Shown one piece after another: positions 36,287 through 44,860 of a stretch of DNA of 64,000 nt (position 1 is its first letter; the number at the start of each line of letters is the position of its first letter). Source of the stretch: Pseudolysobacter antarcticus (GTDB lineage Bacteria > Pseudomonadota > Gammaproteobacteria > Xanthomonadales > Rhodanobacteraceae); NCBI RefSeq assembly GCF_004168365.1, contig NZ_CP035704.1:3038001-3102000 (forward strand). Reading direction: 5' to 3'. A program made the position numbers and the translations under genes. The notes under the pieces were generated by a model. It did no database searches, was not told the DNA's origin, and saw only the letters and a list, made by a program, of their open reading frames with translations.

Positions 36287-36318
36287 TTGTACTCTCGTGG
36301 TAGTTCGTATGCAGCGGA

Positions 36319-37728
36319 CTAAAACTTATGCGCGCCGTGTGCGCCGAGGCTGACATCGTACTGCAGATAAATCGCGTTGTCGGTAGTGCTGCGAGTCGGA
36401 TCGTCATGACTGTATTGCAGGCGGAAAAAACTGAACTCGCTATTGCGCCAGGTCAGCTCCAGACTGTGTCGCACCGGATCGAAATCGTTGGCGAACGGGC
36501 CACTGCTCGGCGCCCAGAGTTTGTCGAAGCGATAACCGAGATCCCATACGCGATTCAGGCGATACACCGCCTCGACATAACCGCCACGGCGATCGCCAAC
36601 CCAAGGTTGATTCAACAACGGATTGGTCAGATCCAGCTTGGCATCCGCCGGCAAGGCGTACGTGCCGTCGCGCCGGTCGAGGAAATATTCACCACGCACG
36701 GTCACACCACCGTCCTTGGTATTGCCGTTCGGCGCCCATTTCCAGGTCGCATCGGCGACGTACAAGGTGTTGTCGCCGCTGAATCCATCATCCGCCAGCG
36801 ATGTTTTTGCTTTCAGCACGGACACGCCGGCGAGCCACGAATTATCGGTGCCGACATCGCCACCCGCGTGCGCGAACAAGGTGTGGGTGCCGACACCGCC
36901 TTGATTGGCGCCGGCGGTCGGGAAACTCTCGCCGCGAAAAATTTCGCCGCCGAGCTCGAGGAAAAAATCCAGCGGCGCGACCCAGCGTACTTGTGCGCCG
37001 TCGTCGCCGTATTGGTTGGCGAGAAACGCCTGATAAGCGAGCGGCCGATCAACGAAATTGTCGGTGTGGGTGTGATGGCTGTTGAGGTAGCCGATGTTCG
37101 AATAAAAGCGCCCGGCACGCACATTAAAACCATCGGGCAAGGTCAGCGTGTCGATGTAGGCTTCTTCGATACTGGTACCGATCTTGCCGTTGTCATCGTC
37201 GTAACTCAGCGTGAGCTGACCGTAAAATTTGTCGTCGATATTCGCTGCGAACGAAACCTCGCTCTCGCCGAGCGACAGGCCTTGTTTGCCCGGACCGGTG
37301 CCGTCGACCAGCGGAAAACCGGCCCGCACATAATGATCGGGATTCAGCGAATGATGTCCGTACAAGCCGTTCATGATCACGGCAATCGCCGGATTGAACG
37401 CGTTGCCATTGGCGCCGCCCGCGGAAGGCCCAGACGATTCTATGGGTGCTGAAACATTCGCCATCGCGGCACTTTGTTGCGTCGAAACCTGCTCCGACTG
37501 CTGTGCAGCTTTCATTTTTTCGAGTTCGGCACGCGCCGCGTCAGCCGCCGCCAAAGCTGAGGCTGTTTGCTCGCGCAACTTCTGGCCTTCGACTTCGAGC
37601 GCGCGAATACGTGTATCGAGCGCCTGTAACTGCGCGGCGGTCGTTGCATCCGCAGCCATAACCGGCGCGGACAATACACACGCGATCGGTGCGGTAGCCA
37701 CGCACCATGCGAACAGCGATTTTTTCAT
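36319..37728 (-). CDS. Outer-membrane porin-like beta-barrel with coiled-coil N-terminus
   Basis: 469 residues. A signal peptide (MKKSLFAWCVATAPIACVLSAPVMA) leads to a coiled coil, 'LQALDTRIRALEVEGQKLREQ' and 'AARAELEKMKAAQ', as in OprO/P-like and zinc-regulated outer-membrane proteins. The remainder alternates short aromatic-rich beta-strands ('FYGQLTLSYDDDN', 'YLNSHHTHTDNF', 'VRGEYFLDRRDGTY') and ends in Phe (HGAHKF), the usual barrel C-terminus. 'HHTHTD' and 'GLYGHHSLNPDH' are His-rich loops that could attract metal. It leads an operon with the ZnuA- and ZnuB-like genes, so outer-membrane passage of the same metal is inferred. Confidence 0.9.
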   Translation of the reverse strand: MKKSLFAWCVATAPIACVLSAPVMAADATTAAQLQALDTRIRALEVEGQKLREQTASALAAADAARAELEKMKAAQQSEQVSTQQSAAMANVSAPIESSGPSAGGANGNAFNPAIAVIMNGLYGHHSLNPDHYVRAGFPLVDGTGPGKQGLSLGESEVSFAANIDDKFYGQLTLSYDDDNGKIGTSIEEAYIDTLTLPDGFNVRAGRFYSNIGYLNSHHTHTDNFVDRPLAYQAFLANQYGDDGAQVRWVAPLDFFLELGGEIFRGESFPTAGANQGGVGTHTLFAHAGGDVGTDNSWLAGVSVLKAKTSLADDGFSGDNTLYVADATWKWAPNGNTKDGGVTVRGEYFLDRRDGTYALPADAKLDLTNPLLNQPWVGDRRGGYVEAVYRLNRVWDLGYRFDKLWAPSSGPFANDFDPVRHSLELTWRNSEFSFFRLQYSHDDPTRSTTDNAIYLQYDVSLGAHGAHKF

Positions 37729-37787
37729 CGAGAATTCCGGTAGTTGTCAGCACGCCAGAAGTGGCGCTAGTCGTCAGCACAGACGAG

Positions 37788-37799
37788 ACGTTATAACGT
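37788..37799. promoter_or_regulatory. 12-bp palindrome, possible metal-regulator (Zur-type) site
   Basis: ACGTTATAACGT is a perfect dyad about 60 bases upstream of the porin-znuAB operon. It contains the GTTATAAC core reminiscent of Zur boxes. The half-site spacing differs from the well-known E. coli box, so this is tentative. Confidence 0.35.
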
Positions 37800-37885
37800 A
37801 CCGGGCGAAGCTTAACTCAAGTCGCGATCGTGAACGACCCCAACTCATGGCATGGATGAGCTACGTGATCGCCTTCGTGAAAACC

Positions 37886-38527
37886 TTAAACAATCCCAAG
37901 CTCGAACGCCTTCAAAACAGCTCGCGTACGATCGCGCACGCCGAGCTTGGACAGAATATTCGAGACGTGGTTTTTCACCGTGCCTTCGGCCACGTTCAGC
38001 GAATTGGCGATTTCCTTGTTGCTGTAGCCACTCGCCATCAGGCGCAGGATTTCGGTTTCGCGTTCGGTCAGCGGATCGGGCCGATCAAGACTCGTGAAAT
38101 CGTTCTGCATGCGCTCCAATCCTGAGAGCAGACGCTGGCTCAGAATCGGCGCAACCAGCGAGCCGCCTTCGGCTACGGTTTTGACGGCGGTCACGAGTTG
38201 ATCGAGCGAAACATCCTTGAGCAGATAACCGCGCGCACCGGCTTTTAATCCGGCCAGCACGATCTGGTCGTCGTCGAACGTGGTCAGGATAATTGTCGGC
38301 GGCAATTGCTGTTTTGCGGCGAGCGCGTTCAGCACGTCGAGGCCGGATAGTCCGGGCATGCGCATGTCGAGCAATACGACATCGGGCTTGACCTGCGGAA
38401 TAATCTCGACCGCCTGTGCGCCATCTACCGCTTCGGCGATCACGCGAATCGAGTCGGACAGTTCAAGCAAGCTGCGAATGCCCTGGCGCACCAGGGTCTG
38501 GTCATCGACCAGGCATACGGAAATCAT
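37886..38527 (-). CDS. NarL/LuxR-type response regulator
   Basis: 213 residues. The receiver domain has the acidic pair 'VDDQ' at 8-11, phospho-acceptor Asp54 in 'VVLLDMRMPG', Thr in 'IILTTFDDD' and Lys in 'GYLLKDVS'. The output domain is a LuxR helix-turn-helix: 'LTERETEILRLMASGYSNKEIANSLNVAEGTVKNHVSNILSKLGV'. It overlaps the kinase gene by 4 bases, so the pair is co-translated. Confidence 0.96.
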   Translation of the reverse strand: MISVCLVDDQTLVRQGIRSLLELSDSIRVIAEAVDGAQAVEIIPQVKPDVVLLDMRMPGLSGLDVLNALAAKQQLPPTIILTTFDDDQIVLAGLKAGARGYLLKDVSLDQLVTAVKTVAEGGSLVAPILSQRLLSGLERMQNDFTSLDRPDPLTERETEILRLMASGYSNKEIANSLNVAEGTVKNHVSNILSKLGVRDRTRAVLKAFELGIV

Positions 38528-39678
38528 AAATCGGTTGTCTCCAGTGGCAGCCAGGCTTCGAGCGTGAAGCCCTGCCCTTTGGCGGTAATGATGTTCAAGC
38601 GGCCACCGAGCTGCGCGAGTCGCTCGCGCATGCCGACCAGCCCGTTGCCTTGTTTCAGCATATCGGCGCCGAGCCCGTCGTCGCGGGCATGGATCGCCAA
38701 TTCTTTTTCCGCGGTGTGTTCAAAACGCAGCCACAGATTTCTGGCATCGGCATGCCGTACCGCGTTGGTGATGATTTCCTGCGCACAGCGCAACAGTACC
38801 TGCGCACGACGTGGATCGTCCACCGCAAAGCGCGGCGGCAGTTCGAGATGAATGGCCAGCGCCGGCACGCCTTCGACGATCGTGCGCAGCGCTTCGGTCA
38901 AGTCGATCGCGTCGCCGTCGCGCAACTGACTCACCACTTCACGCACATCCGACAACAATAATTTTGCGACCGATTGCGCCTGGCGTACATGCTCCTGCGC
39001 ACCGCCGCTGACCAGATGACTGGCCACTTCGAGATTCAGACTCAGCGCGGTCAGATGATGTCCGACCAGATCGTGCAGCTCGCGCGAGATGCGCATGCGT
39101 TCGGCGATGCGGCTGGACTCCGCGAGCAGTTTTCGTGTCGCGCGCAGCTCCGAATTCAGGCGACGAAATTCCTCGCGCGAATCCGCCTGCTGGCGCGCCA
39201 CCAGCGAGGTGATGAAGGCAAATCCGGTGTAACCCAGATACACGCCGCTCTGGATCAGCGCATCGAGCCAGCCGTAATCCGGCTGGCTTTTCATGATCGG
39301 AATCAGCGCTAGATTCTGCACGATCAGCCAGACCACGCTCGGCCAGAACGGCAACAGCCATGGCAATACGCCGGCGATCACCAGCATCAGCACGCTGCCG
39401 AGGCCGGAATGGCTGAAATAACTCAGCGCCATCGTCATCGAGGTCATGATCACCAGCAACGGCACCTTTAACTGCCACGGCTGGCGCTTGCCCAGATCGC
39501 GCGTAATCGCCCAGTACGCCACGCCAAATGTGAGGTAGGACACCACCCATGCCAAGTGCACGGCGGTCGTGCCTTCATCCTCCGGAATATTCCACAACCA
39601 CGGAATACACACCCAGACATAGGTGTACAGGCCCGCGTAACGCAGCAGTTGGATATGGTTGATCGACTGGAAATTCAT
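38524..39678 (-). CDS. DesK/NarX-like sensor histidine kinase
   Basis: 384 residues from the ATG at 39678; an ATG at 39810 would add 44 unlikely basic residues. Five to six TM helices fill residues ~10-180 (e.g. TFGVAYWAI, LLVIMTSMTMALSYF, VLMLVIAGVLPWLLPFW). The HisKA_3 dimerisation helix holds the phospho-His: 'RISRELHDLVGHHLTALSLNLEVA'. The HATPase part shows 'CAQEIITNAVRHADARN' (N-box), 'ARDDGLGADMLKQGNGLVGMRERL' (G1/G2) and 'LEAWLPL'. The membrane domain suggests sensing of a membrane state; the stimulus is unknown. Confidence 0.95.
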   Translation of the reverse strand: MNFQSINHIQLLRYAGLYTYVWVCIPWLWNIPEDEGTTAVHLAWVVSYLTFGVAYWAITRDLGKRQPWQLKVPLLVIMTSMTMALSYFSHSGLGSVLMLVIAGVLPWLLPFWPSVVWLIVQNLALIPIMKSQPDYGWLDALIQSGVYLGYTGFAFITSLVARQQADSREEFRRLNSELRATRKLLAESSRIAERMRISRELHDLVGHHLTALSLNLEVASHLVSGGAQEHVRQAQSVAKLLLSDVREVVSQLRDGDAIDLTEALRTIVEGVPALAIHLELPPRFAVDDPRRAQVLLRCAQEIITNAVRHADARNLWLRFEHTAEKELAIHARDDGLGADMLKQGNGLVGMRERLAQLGGRLNIITAKGQGFTLEAWLPLETTDL

Positions 39679-39873
39679 GCCTGCATCATAAGCGCAGCAG
39701 CGCCGAGCGCAATCTGTCCTAAGTAAGGGGTAGAGGCGGATTGCTTGGGAATATTTGCGAGTTCTTAACAGCATCGCGCCGTTTCGGCGTGGCGACTGCG
39801 CGGAGCGCATGCCATAATTGCGTCATTCTGGAGCGGCTTGCCGCACCTATCCCGTCCGATGGAGTAAACCCGA

Positions 39874-40485
39874 ATGGCCGTAGCCATCCGCGACGTGCGC
39901 GAGCATGAACTCGATTCCGTGCTCGCGCTGAACAACGCTGCCGGTGTCACCATCCTGCCTTTGAACGCGGCACGCCTGCGCCAGTTTTTCGAGATCGCCG
40001 ATTATTTTCGTGTCGCCGTGGTCGATGGCAGCATCGTCGGATTTTTGATCGCAATGCGTGCTGGCGCGCAATACGACAGCCCCAACTATCGCTGGTTCGG
40101 CGAGCGCTACGACGAGTTTGTCTACATCGATCGCATCGTGCTCGGGCAGGCGTATCGCGGCCTCGGCTTGGGTCGCGTGTTTTATTGCGACGTCACCAGT
40201 TATGCCGAAGTGCGCGTGCCGGTGCTGAGTTGCGAAGTGCTGCTCGAACCGCGTGACGATGTCTCGGTGTTGTTCCACGGCATGTTCGGCTTTCATGAAG
40301 TCGGCCAGCAGGTGATGGCCGGATTCAACGTGCCGGTATCGTTGCTGGTGAAATCGCTGCCGAGTTTTCCGTTCGTGCGCGACACCTATCTGAACGGCCC
40401 GGATCACGGTTTGCCGAATCTGCCGTGGCTGCTCGAACGCGAACCGCACGCAACGCGACGCGCCCGCGCCGCCGGCGAAAACTAG
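39874..40485 (+). CDS. GNAT-family N-acetyltransferase
   Basis: 203 residues. The acetyl-CoA binding motif A is 'DRIVLGQAYRGLGLGRVFY' (Q-x-x-R-G-L-G-L-G). Motif D/C features 'VLLEPRDDVSVLFHGMFGFHEVGQQ'. The substrate is unknown. It is upstream of minC with a 13-base gap, so it is probably in the same transcript; GGAG lies 7-8 bases before its ATG. Confidence 0.92.
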   Translation: MAVAIRDVREHELDSVLALNNAAGVTILPLNAARLRQFFEIADYFRVAVVDGSIVGFLIAMRAGAQYDSPNYRWFGERYDEFVYIDRIVLGQAYRGLGLGRVFYCDVTSYAEVRVPVLSCEVLLEPRDDVSVLFHGMFGFHEVGQQVMAGFNVPVSLLVKSLPSFPFVRDTYLNGPDHGLPNLPWLLEREPHATRRARAAGEN

Positions 40486-40498
40486 GCCGACGCATACG

Positions 40499-41296
40499 AT
40501 GCCGCAACGCCATCCCGTGATCAGCGAACAAGCCGGCGAACTCAAGTTCGGCCAGGTCGGTGTGGCTAATCTGCGCATCCGCGAACTCGATATCGAAATG
40601 CTCGTGCAGGAAATGCGACAGCGCGTTGAAACCGCGCCGCAGATGTTTCTGCACGCGCCGGTGATCGTCGATTTCAGCCATTTGCTGCACACGCCGGATG
40701 TCGAAACGGTGCGGCAGTTGATCGCCGCGTTGCGCGAGACCGGCGTGTTGCCGGTCGGACTTTCTTACGGCACAACCGAGAACGAAGCGCTCGCGCGTGC
40801 GCTGGATCTGCCGTTGTTTGCAAAATTCCGTGCGTCTTACGAGCGCAGCGGTGGCAACGCGCAGGAACCGATCCAGGAACCTGCGCGTGTCGCGGTCGTC
40901 GAAGCAGCACCCGTCGCAACGCGCGCACAGCACCCCGCGCCGCCCGCGAGTGCAACTGCAGCGGCGACCATCGGCATGCTGCATACCAAACCGGTACGCT
41001 CGGGCCAGCAGGTGTACGCGCGCGGTCGTGACTTGATTCTCACCGCCGCGGTCGGCAACGGTGCGGAAGCGATTGCCGACGGTTCGATCCACATTTATGG
41101 CCGTTTAAGCGGCCGCGCGCTGGCCGGTGCGCAAGGCGATATTTCCGCGCGCATCTTCTGTCACGAATTCCATGCCGAGCTGGTGTCCATCGCCGGTCAA
41201 TATCGTGTATTCGAAACCATCCCCGATGACCTGCGCGGCAAGCCGGTACAGGTCTGGCTCGATGGTGAAAAACTGTTGCTGGCAAAACTCGGCTGA
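40499..41296 (+). CDS. minC: Septum-site determining protein MinC
   Basis: 265 residues. The N-terminal domain ('GELKFGQVGVANLRIRELDIEMLVQEMRQRVE', 'APVIVDFSHL') is FtsZ-directed. A Pro/Ala linker of about 30 residues joins it to the C-terminal beta-helix, 'GQQVYARGRDLILTAAVGNGAEAIADGSIHIYGRLSGRALAG', with the G-x-x-x-A-R-I-F-C motif that contacts MinD and FtsZ. Together with MinD and MinE it blocks septum formation at the cell poles. First of minCDE; minD follows 79 bases later. Confidence 0.98.
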   Translation: MPQRHPVISEQAGELKFGQVGVANLRIRELDIEMLVQEMRQRVETAPQMFLHAPVIVDFSHLLHTPDVETVRQLIAALRETGVLPVGLSYGTTENEALARALDLPLFAKFRASYERSGGNAQEPIQEPARVAVVEAAPVATRAQHPAPPASATAAATIGMLHTKPVRSGQQVYARGRDLILTAAVGNGAEAIADGSIHIYGRLSGRALAGAQGDISARIFCHEFHAELVSIAGQYRVFETIPDDLRGKPVQVWLDGEKLLLAKLG

Positions 41297-41375
41297 TGCA
41301 TCTCACGATGCGATTGCCATATCAAGAATCCGGCTTTTCAAACCGTCGGCAAGTCAAACAAGAATGGAGAAAATA

Positions 41376-42188
41376 GTGACTGAAATTATCGTTGTCACAT
41401 CCGGCAAGGGTGGCGTCGGCAAGACCACCAGCAGCGCGAGCATCGCTGTCGGTCTGGCCAAGCACGGCAAGAAAGTCGCGGTCATCGATTTCGACGTCGG
41501 CCTGCGCAACCTCGATCTGATCATGGGCTGCGAACGCCGCGTGGTCTACGACTTCGTCAACGTCATCCACGGCGAATGCACACTGAAACAGGCGCTGATC
41601 AAGGACAAACGTTACGAAACCCTGTTCGTGCTCGCAGCCTCGCAAACGCGCGACAAGGATGCGCTGACCAAGGAAGGCGTCGAACGCGTGCTCGAAGAAT
41701 TCAAGACCGAAGAATTCGATTTTGTCGTCTGCGATTCGCCTGCCGGCATCGAGAAAGGCGCGTTCCTCGCGATGTATTTTGCTGATCGCGCGATCGTCGT
41801 GGTGAATCCGGAAGTCTCCTCGGTACGCGACTCGGATCGCATCCTCGGCCTGCTTTCGAGCAAGACCCGTCGCGCCGAACTCGGCGAGGGCAAAGTGCAG
41901 GAGCATCTGCTGCTGACCCGTTACAACCCGGCCCGCGTGCAGAACGGCGACATGATGAGCTTGGCCGACGTGCAGGAAATTCTCGGCATCAACGTGCTTG
42001 GCGTGATCCCGGAATCCGAAGGCGTACTCGCCGCTTCCAATTCCGGCGTGCCGGTGATTCTGGATGAAGGTTCGAACGCCGGCCTCGCCTACGAAGATGC
42101 CGTTGCGCGCTTGCTCGGTCAGGATCGACCGATGCGTTTTATGGATGCGCCCAAGAAGGGCCTCATGTCGCGACTGTTCGGAGGCTGA
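41376..42188 (+). CDS. minD: Septum-site determining ATPase MinD
   Basis: 270 residues. A GTG start at 41376 is chosen: GGAG lies 7 bases upstream and the protein then begins '[20 protein letters not shown]', exactly the MinD N-terminus. Upstream in-frame ATGs would lengthen it past the family norm of about 270. The deviant Walker [10 protein letters not shown] is at residues 10-18, followed by '[16 protein letters not shown]' and '[14 protein letters not shown]'. The C-terminal amphipathic membrane helix is '[11 protein letters not shown]'. It recruits MinC to the membrane; MinE stimulates its ATPase. Confidence 0.98.
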   Translation: MTEIIVVTSGKGGVGKTTSSASIAVGLAKHGKKVAVIDFDVGLRNLDLIMGCERRVVYDFVNVIHGECTLKQALIKDKRYETLFVLAASQTRDKDALTKEGVERVLEEFKTEEFDFVVCDSPAGIEKGAFLAMYFADRAIVVVNPEVSSVRDSDRILGLLSSKTRRAELGEGKVQEHLLLTRYNPARVQNGDMMSLADVQEILGINVLGVIPESEGVLAASNSGVPVILDEGSNAGLAYEDAVARLLGQDRPMRFMDAPKKGLMSRLFGG

Positions 42189-42190
42189 GC

Positions 42191-42478
42191 ATGGGTATTT
42201 TCGATTTTCTGCGAGCACGTCCAAAGAACACCGCATCGGTGGCGAAAGAGCGCCTGCGCATCATCGTCGCGCAAGAACGCGGTGCGCGTGGTGCGCCGGA
42301 TTACCTGCCGCTGCTGCGTCGCGAAATTCTTGAAGTGATCAAGAAATACGTCAACGTCGATCCCGATGCAGTGCTGATCAATGTCGAGCGCGATGGCGAT
42401 CACGAGGTGCTGGAACTATCGGTCGCGCTGCCGGAAAAAGGCCACGAGATCACACCGCCGCCAGCGACCAATAACTGA
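42191..42478 (+). CDS. minE: Cell-division topological specificity factor MinE
   Basis: 95 residues. The membrane-binding N-terminus is '[12 protein letters not shown]', the anti-MinCD helix is '[17 protein letters not shown]', and the dimerisation domain is '[17 protein letters not shown]'. It starts 2 bases after minD and drives pole-to-pole oscillation of MinD. Confidence 0.98.
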   Translation: MGIFDFLRARPKNTASVAKERLRIIVAQERGARGAPDYLPLLRREILEVIKKYVNVDPDAVLINVERDGDHEVLELSVALPEKGHEITPPPATNN

Positions 42479-42513
42479 GCCGCATTTTCACGCGCGGCGA
42501 TAAAGATCGGTTC

Positions 42514-43074
42514 ATGTCGATAGTTCAACGCAAAAACACGGCAGCCGTAATGCGTGACTCATCGCCGCGCGCAGCTGCCGAAACAACGCATTCAGCACCA
42601 GCGGAAAACTCGGTGTTGCTGCTGCGCGATTTTCCGCTGGACGCGCTGAGATCACTGTTGCATCGCTACGATCTCGCGCTCGAAATCGTCGCCGACGCCA
42701 GCCCGATTCCCGGCAGTTATTGGGGCGATCCCGAGGCCGGCGTCATTGGCTCAACCGTGTATGCACGCGGCGATACACCAATCCATTCGCTGTTGCACGA
42801 AGCCTGTCATCTGATCGTGCTGCCTCCAGAACGGCGTGCCCGCGTGCACACCGACGCCAGCGATTCGCAGGCCGAGGAAGACGCCACGTGTTATCTGCAA
42901 ATCCTGCTCGCCGAGTGTGTGCCGCACGTTGGTAGCGCGCGCCTGATGACCGACATGGATACGTGGGGTTACACCTTCCGCCTCGGTTCGACACGTGCGT
43001 GGTTCGAGTACGATGCGGATGACGCGCGCGTTTGGCTGCGGCAGCGCGAACTCTTGCCGCAATCTGCCGGCTGA
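42514..43074 (+). CDS. Putative zinc metalloprotease-like protein (HEACH) downstream of minCDE
   Basis: 186 residues. Residues 95-99 read H-E-A-C-H, an HExxH zinc-protease motif inside a helix ('IHSLLHEACHLIVLPPERRAR'). A candidate third ligand lies about 22-28 residues on ('DSQAEEDATCYLQ', Glu121/122). Overall this resembles the gluzincin/IrrE-like minimal fold. The first 30 residues are Ala/Ser-rich and may be unstructured. No signal peptide, so it is probably cytosolic. It lies 35 bases after minE, so it may belong to that operon; a role in division is not shown. Confidence 0.75.
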   Translation: MSIVQRKNTAAVMRDSSPRAAAETTHSAPAENSVLLLRDFPLDALRSLLHRYDLALEIVADASPIPGSYWGDPEAGVIGSTVYARGDTPIHSLLHEACHLIVLPPERRARVHTDASDSQAEEDATCYLQILLAECVPHVGSARLMTDMDTWGYTFRLGSTRAWFEYDADDARVWLRQRELLPQSAG

Positions 43075-43190
43075 GAATCGCTAACTTAAGGCCGCACTGA
43101 TTTGCTCAGCGCGGTTGAGAAGAAATCGTACGACCCGGCAGCAATAGCACGTCGTTCCTACTAGCACCGAGTTCGCGCGGCGCGCGATCG

Positions 43191-43616
43191 CTAAAAACAA
43201 AGCGTGATCAGCGCGGCGATATACAACAAAGTCGAAAGCACGATGCCGCGAAACGGAATCGAAAACCAGTAACACCATGCGAGCGTCATATAACCTGTGA
43301 GCAGCAGCATTCCAAGCACCAACAAAAATGGCGATCGCAGCAGCAAGTCGGCATGCGCCAGCGCGAGAAATCCGTAGATCAAACCAAACGAAATTGCACC
43401 AAAACTGTGGCTCGCGTTGAAGCCGATCCATGCGCGCCAGATCGTGGTTTGCCGCGTCAGGGTTAGCGTCACCGCCTGCATCTGCACGATCAGGTTTGCA
43501 TCGCGTGGATGCAAGCGCGTACCGAAAAACGTGTAGGCAAGATGCACAATACCGAGCAGCAGGATGATCGCGGCACTCGCGGCGATCAGCAATGAAGCAA
43601 GCAGTTGATTCGACAT
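43191..43616 (-). CDS. Small four-TM membrane protein
   Basis: 141 residues from the ATG at 43616, with CGGAGC about 6 bases upstream on the minus strand. TM helices occur at about residues 5-27 (LLIAASAAIILLLGIVHLAYTFF), 60-85, 87-112 (PFLLVLGMLLLTGYMTLAWCYWF) and 117-140. Between the first two there is 'GTRLHPRD' and 'ARMIWxAWIGFNASHS'-like text, where 'NASHS' and 'HPRD' are conserved in LIC_13387-like/uncharacterised membrane families. It is 24 bases downstream of the thioesterase gene and likely in its operon. Confidence 0.85.
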   Translation of the reverse strand: MSNQLLASLLIAASAAIILLLGIVHLAYTFFGTRLHPRDANLIVQMQAVTLTLTRQTTIWRAWIGFNASHSFGAISFGLIYGFLALAHADLLLRSPFLLVLGMLLLTGYMTLAWCYWFSIPFRGIVLSTLLYIAALITLCF

Positions 43617-43640
43617 GTCGGGCTCCGGTTGAAACATCGC

Positions 43641-44171
43641 TCAGGCAACACCGTCCACGATACTGCGTTCGGCGTCGAGCCAGTGCTGCACCGCAGAGGG
43701 TAATGGCGCGGGGATAAATTCCAGACCCATCTGCGCATGTGATTCGACATTCGTGATCAGCCCGCTGCGACCGACCACCGCACCCTTGGTCAGGCCCGCG
43801 GCACACAAGCTGCCGTCGTCGCGCAAAAACTCGAACCGCATGTAATTCCAGTGCTCGTCGGCTGCGACAATGGCGAAGCGCAATCGATAACGCTGGAACG
43901 GTTGCAGGCCGCGGCGATAGGTAATCACCGAGCCGCCGAGCATCGGTCGCCAGCGCAGCCGCAACATCGTGCGCGCGAATCCGCTGCGCACGAAATATTC
44001 CATCAGCAACAAATCGACCAAGGTCAGATAACGACCGTTGTTCATGTGCAGGTTGATGTCCAGATCGTTGGGCAAAACGCGCAGGCGGCGCTCGATCCAG
44101 TCGCCGATCTGTAGCTTCGGCAGACGCGAGGCACGCCACATGGTCCAGAGTAATCGTAGGTACAAGTTCAT
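43641..44171 (-). CDS. Hotdog-fold acyl-CoA thioesterase (THEM6/FadM-like)
   Basis: 176 residues from the ATG at 44171. The thioesterase signature 'VLPNDLDINLHMNNGRYLTLVDLLL' carries the catalytic Asp (D-L-D-I-N-x-H-M-N-N). Then come 'GGSVITYRRGLQPFQRYRLRF' and 'DEHWNYMRFEFLRDDGSLCA', the second strand pair. Expected reaction: hydrolysis of an acyl-thioester. It is divergent from the MarR regulator; the 57-base intergenic region holds two identical-style dyads. Confidence 0.9.
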   Translation of the reverse strand: MNLYLRLLWTMWRASRLPKLQIGDWIERRLRVLPNDLDINLHMNNGRYLTLVDLLLMEYFVRSGFARTMLRLRWRPMLGGSVITYRRGLQPFQRYRLRFAIVAADEHWNYMRFEFLRDDGSLCAAGLTKGAVVGRSGLITNVESHAQMGLEFIPAPLPSAVQHWLDAERSIVDGVA

Positions 44172-44184
44172 TGGTATAAGATTG

Positions 44185-44218
44185 GTTCGCTTCTGAACAA
44201 TATAGTTCGTTTCCGAAC
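44185..44218. promoter_or_regulatory. Twin 14-bp dyads, candidate MarR operator
   Basis: GTTCGCTTCTGAAC (44185-44198) and GTTCGTTTCCGAAC (44205-44218) are two dyads with GTTC/GAAC arms. They start exactly 20 bases apart, two helical turns. They occupy the short intergenic space between the MarR gene (start 44229) and the thioesterase (start 44171), as expected for autoregulation and repression of the divergent gene. Confidence 0.75.
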
Positions 44219-44228
44219 CAATGACAAG

Positions 44229-44693
44229 ATGACCAAGACTGCCGACGAAAACTCCCGTGCCGCGATTCGGTCCTGGCTCGCCGTGGTGCGCGCGTATCAC
44301 CTGTGCGATGCGGTGATGACGCAGAATCTAGCCATGATCGGCATGCGCACGCCGGATCACGAGATCATCGCCAACTTGCTGCGTGATCCGGGTATCAGCC
44401 AGCAGGTTCTTGCGCAGCGATGTTTCACGGCGAAAAGTCATATCAGCAGCTTGGTCGGCCAGCTTGAAAAACGCGGCTGGGTGAAACGCGAACCTGATCC
44501 GTCCGATGCGCGTGCGCGGCGCTTGCGCCTCACTGCAAAAGGCGAGGCAATAGCGAAAAAAACCGCCGTCGTGCAGGCCGACGTGGTGCGTGCGATGGCC
44601 GAGGCCGTGAGCACAAAGGAGCTCGCCGCGATCGAAGATACGATGCTGCGCCTCGCTGCAAAACTGGAAACGTTGCATATCGCTGGCGCGTGA
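44229..44693 (+). CDS. MarR-family transcriptional regulator
   Basis: 154 residues. Winged-helix core: 'TPDHEIIANLLRDPGISQQVLAQRCFTAKSHISSLVGQLEKRGWVKREPDPSDARARRLRLTAKGEAI'. The D-x-R-x-x-x-L-x-L-T wing is canonical. Flanking helices give the dimer. It probably controls the divergent thioesterase/membrane protein genes through the dyads at 44185-44218. The ligand is unknown; an acyl or aromatic compound would fit the neighbour. Confidence 0.95.
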   Translation: MTKTADENSRAAIRSWLAVVRAYHLCDAVMTQNLAMIGMRTPDHEIIANLLRDPGISQQVLAQRCFTAKSHISSLVGQLEKRGWVKREPDPSDARARRLRLTAKGEAIAKKTAVVQADVVRAMAEAVSTKELAAIEDTMLRLAAKLETLHIAGA

Positions 44694-44860
44694 GTTGAAC
44701 CCTGCGCGTCAGCGCAAAACACATACAGCGTAGATATTGCGAGACGTGAATTGGCGAGCTGATCTTCAGCGCTGCAAACTACCGCTTGAAATGCTGCGCT
44801 GTGTTTGCGCACGCCGATCACGGCGATTAGCCTGCATCCCTCATCTCGGAGGGGAATCTC

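Noticed and set aside
43081-44139. Minus-strand 352-codon frame overlapping the thioesterase and small membrane protein genes
   Set aside because: The two smaller genes in other frames have clear family motifs, ribosome sites and regulation; this frame has none.
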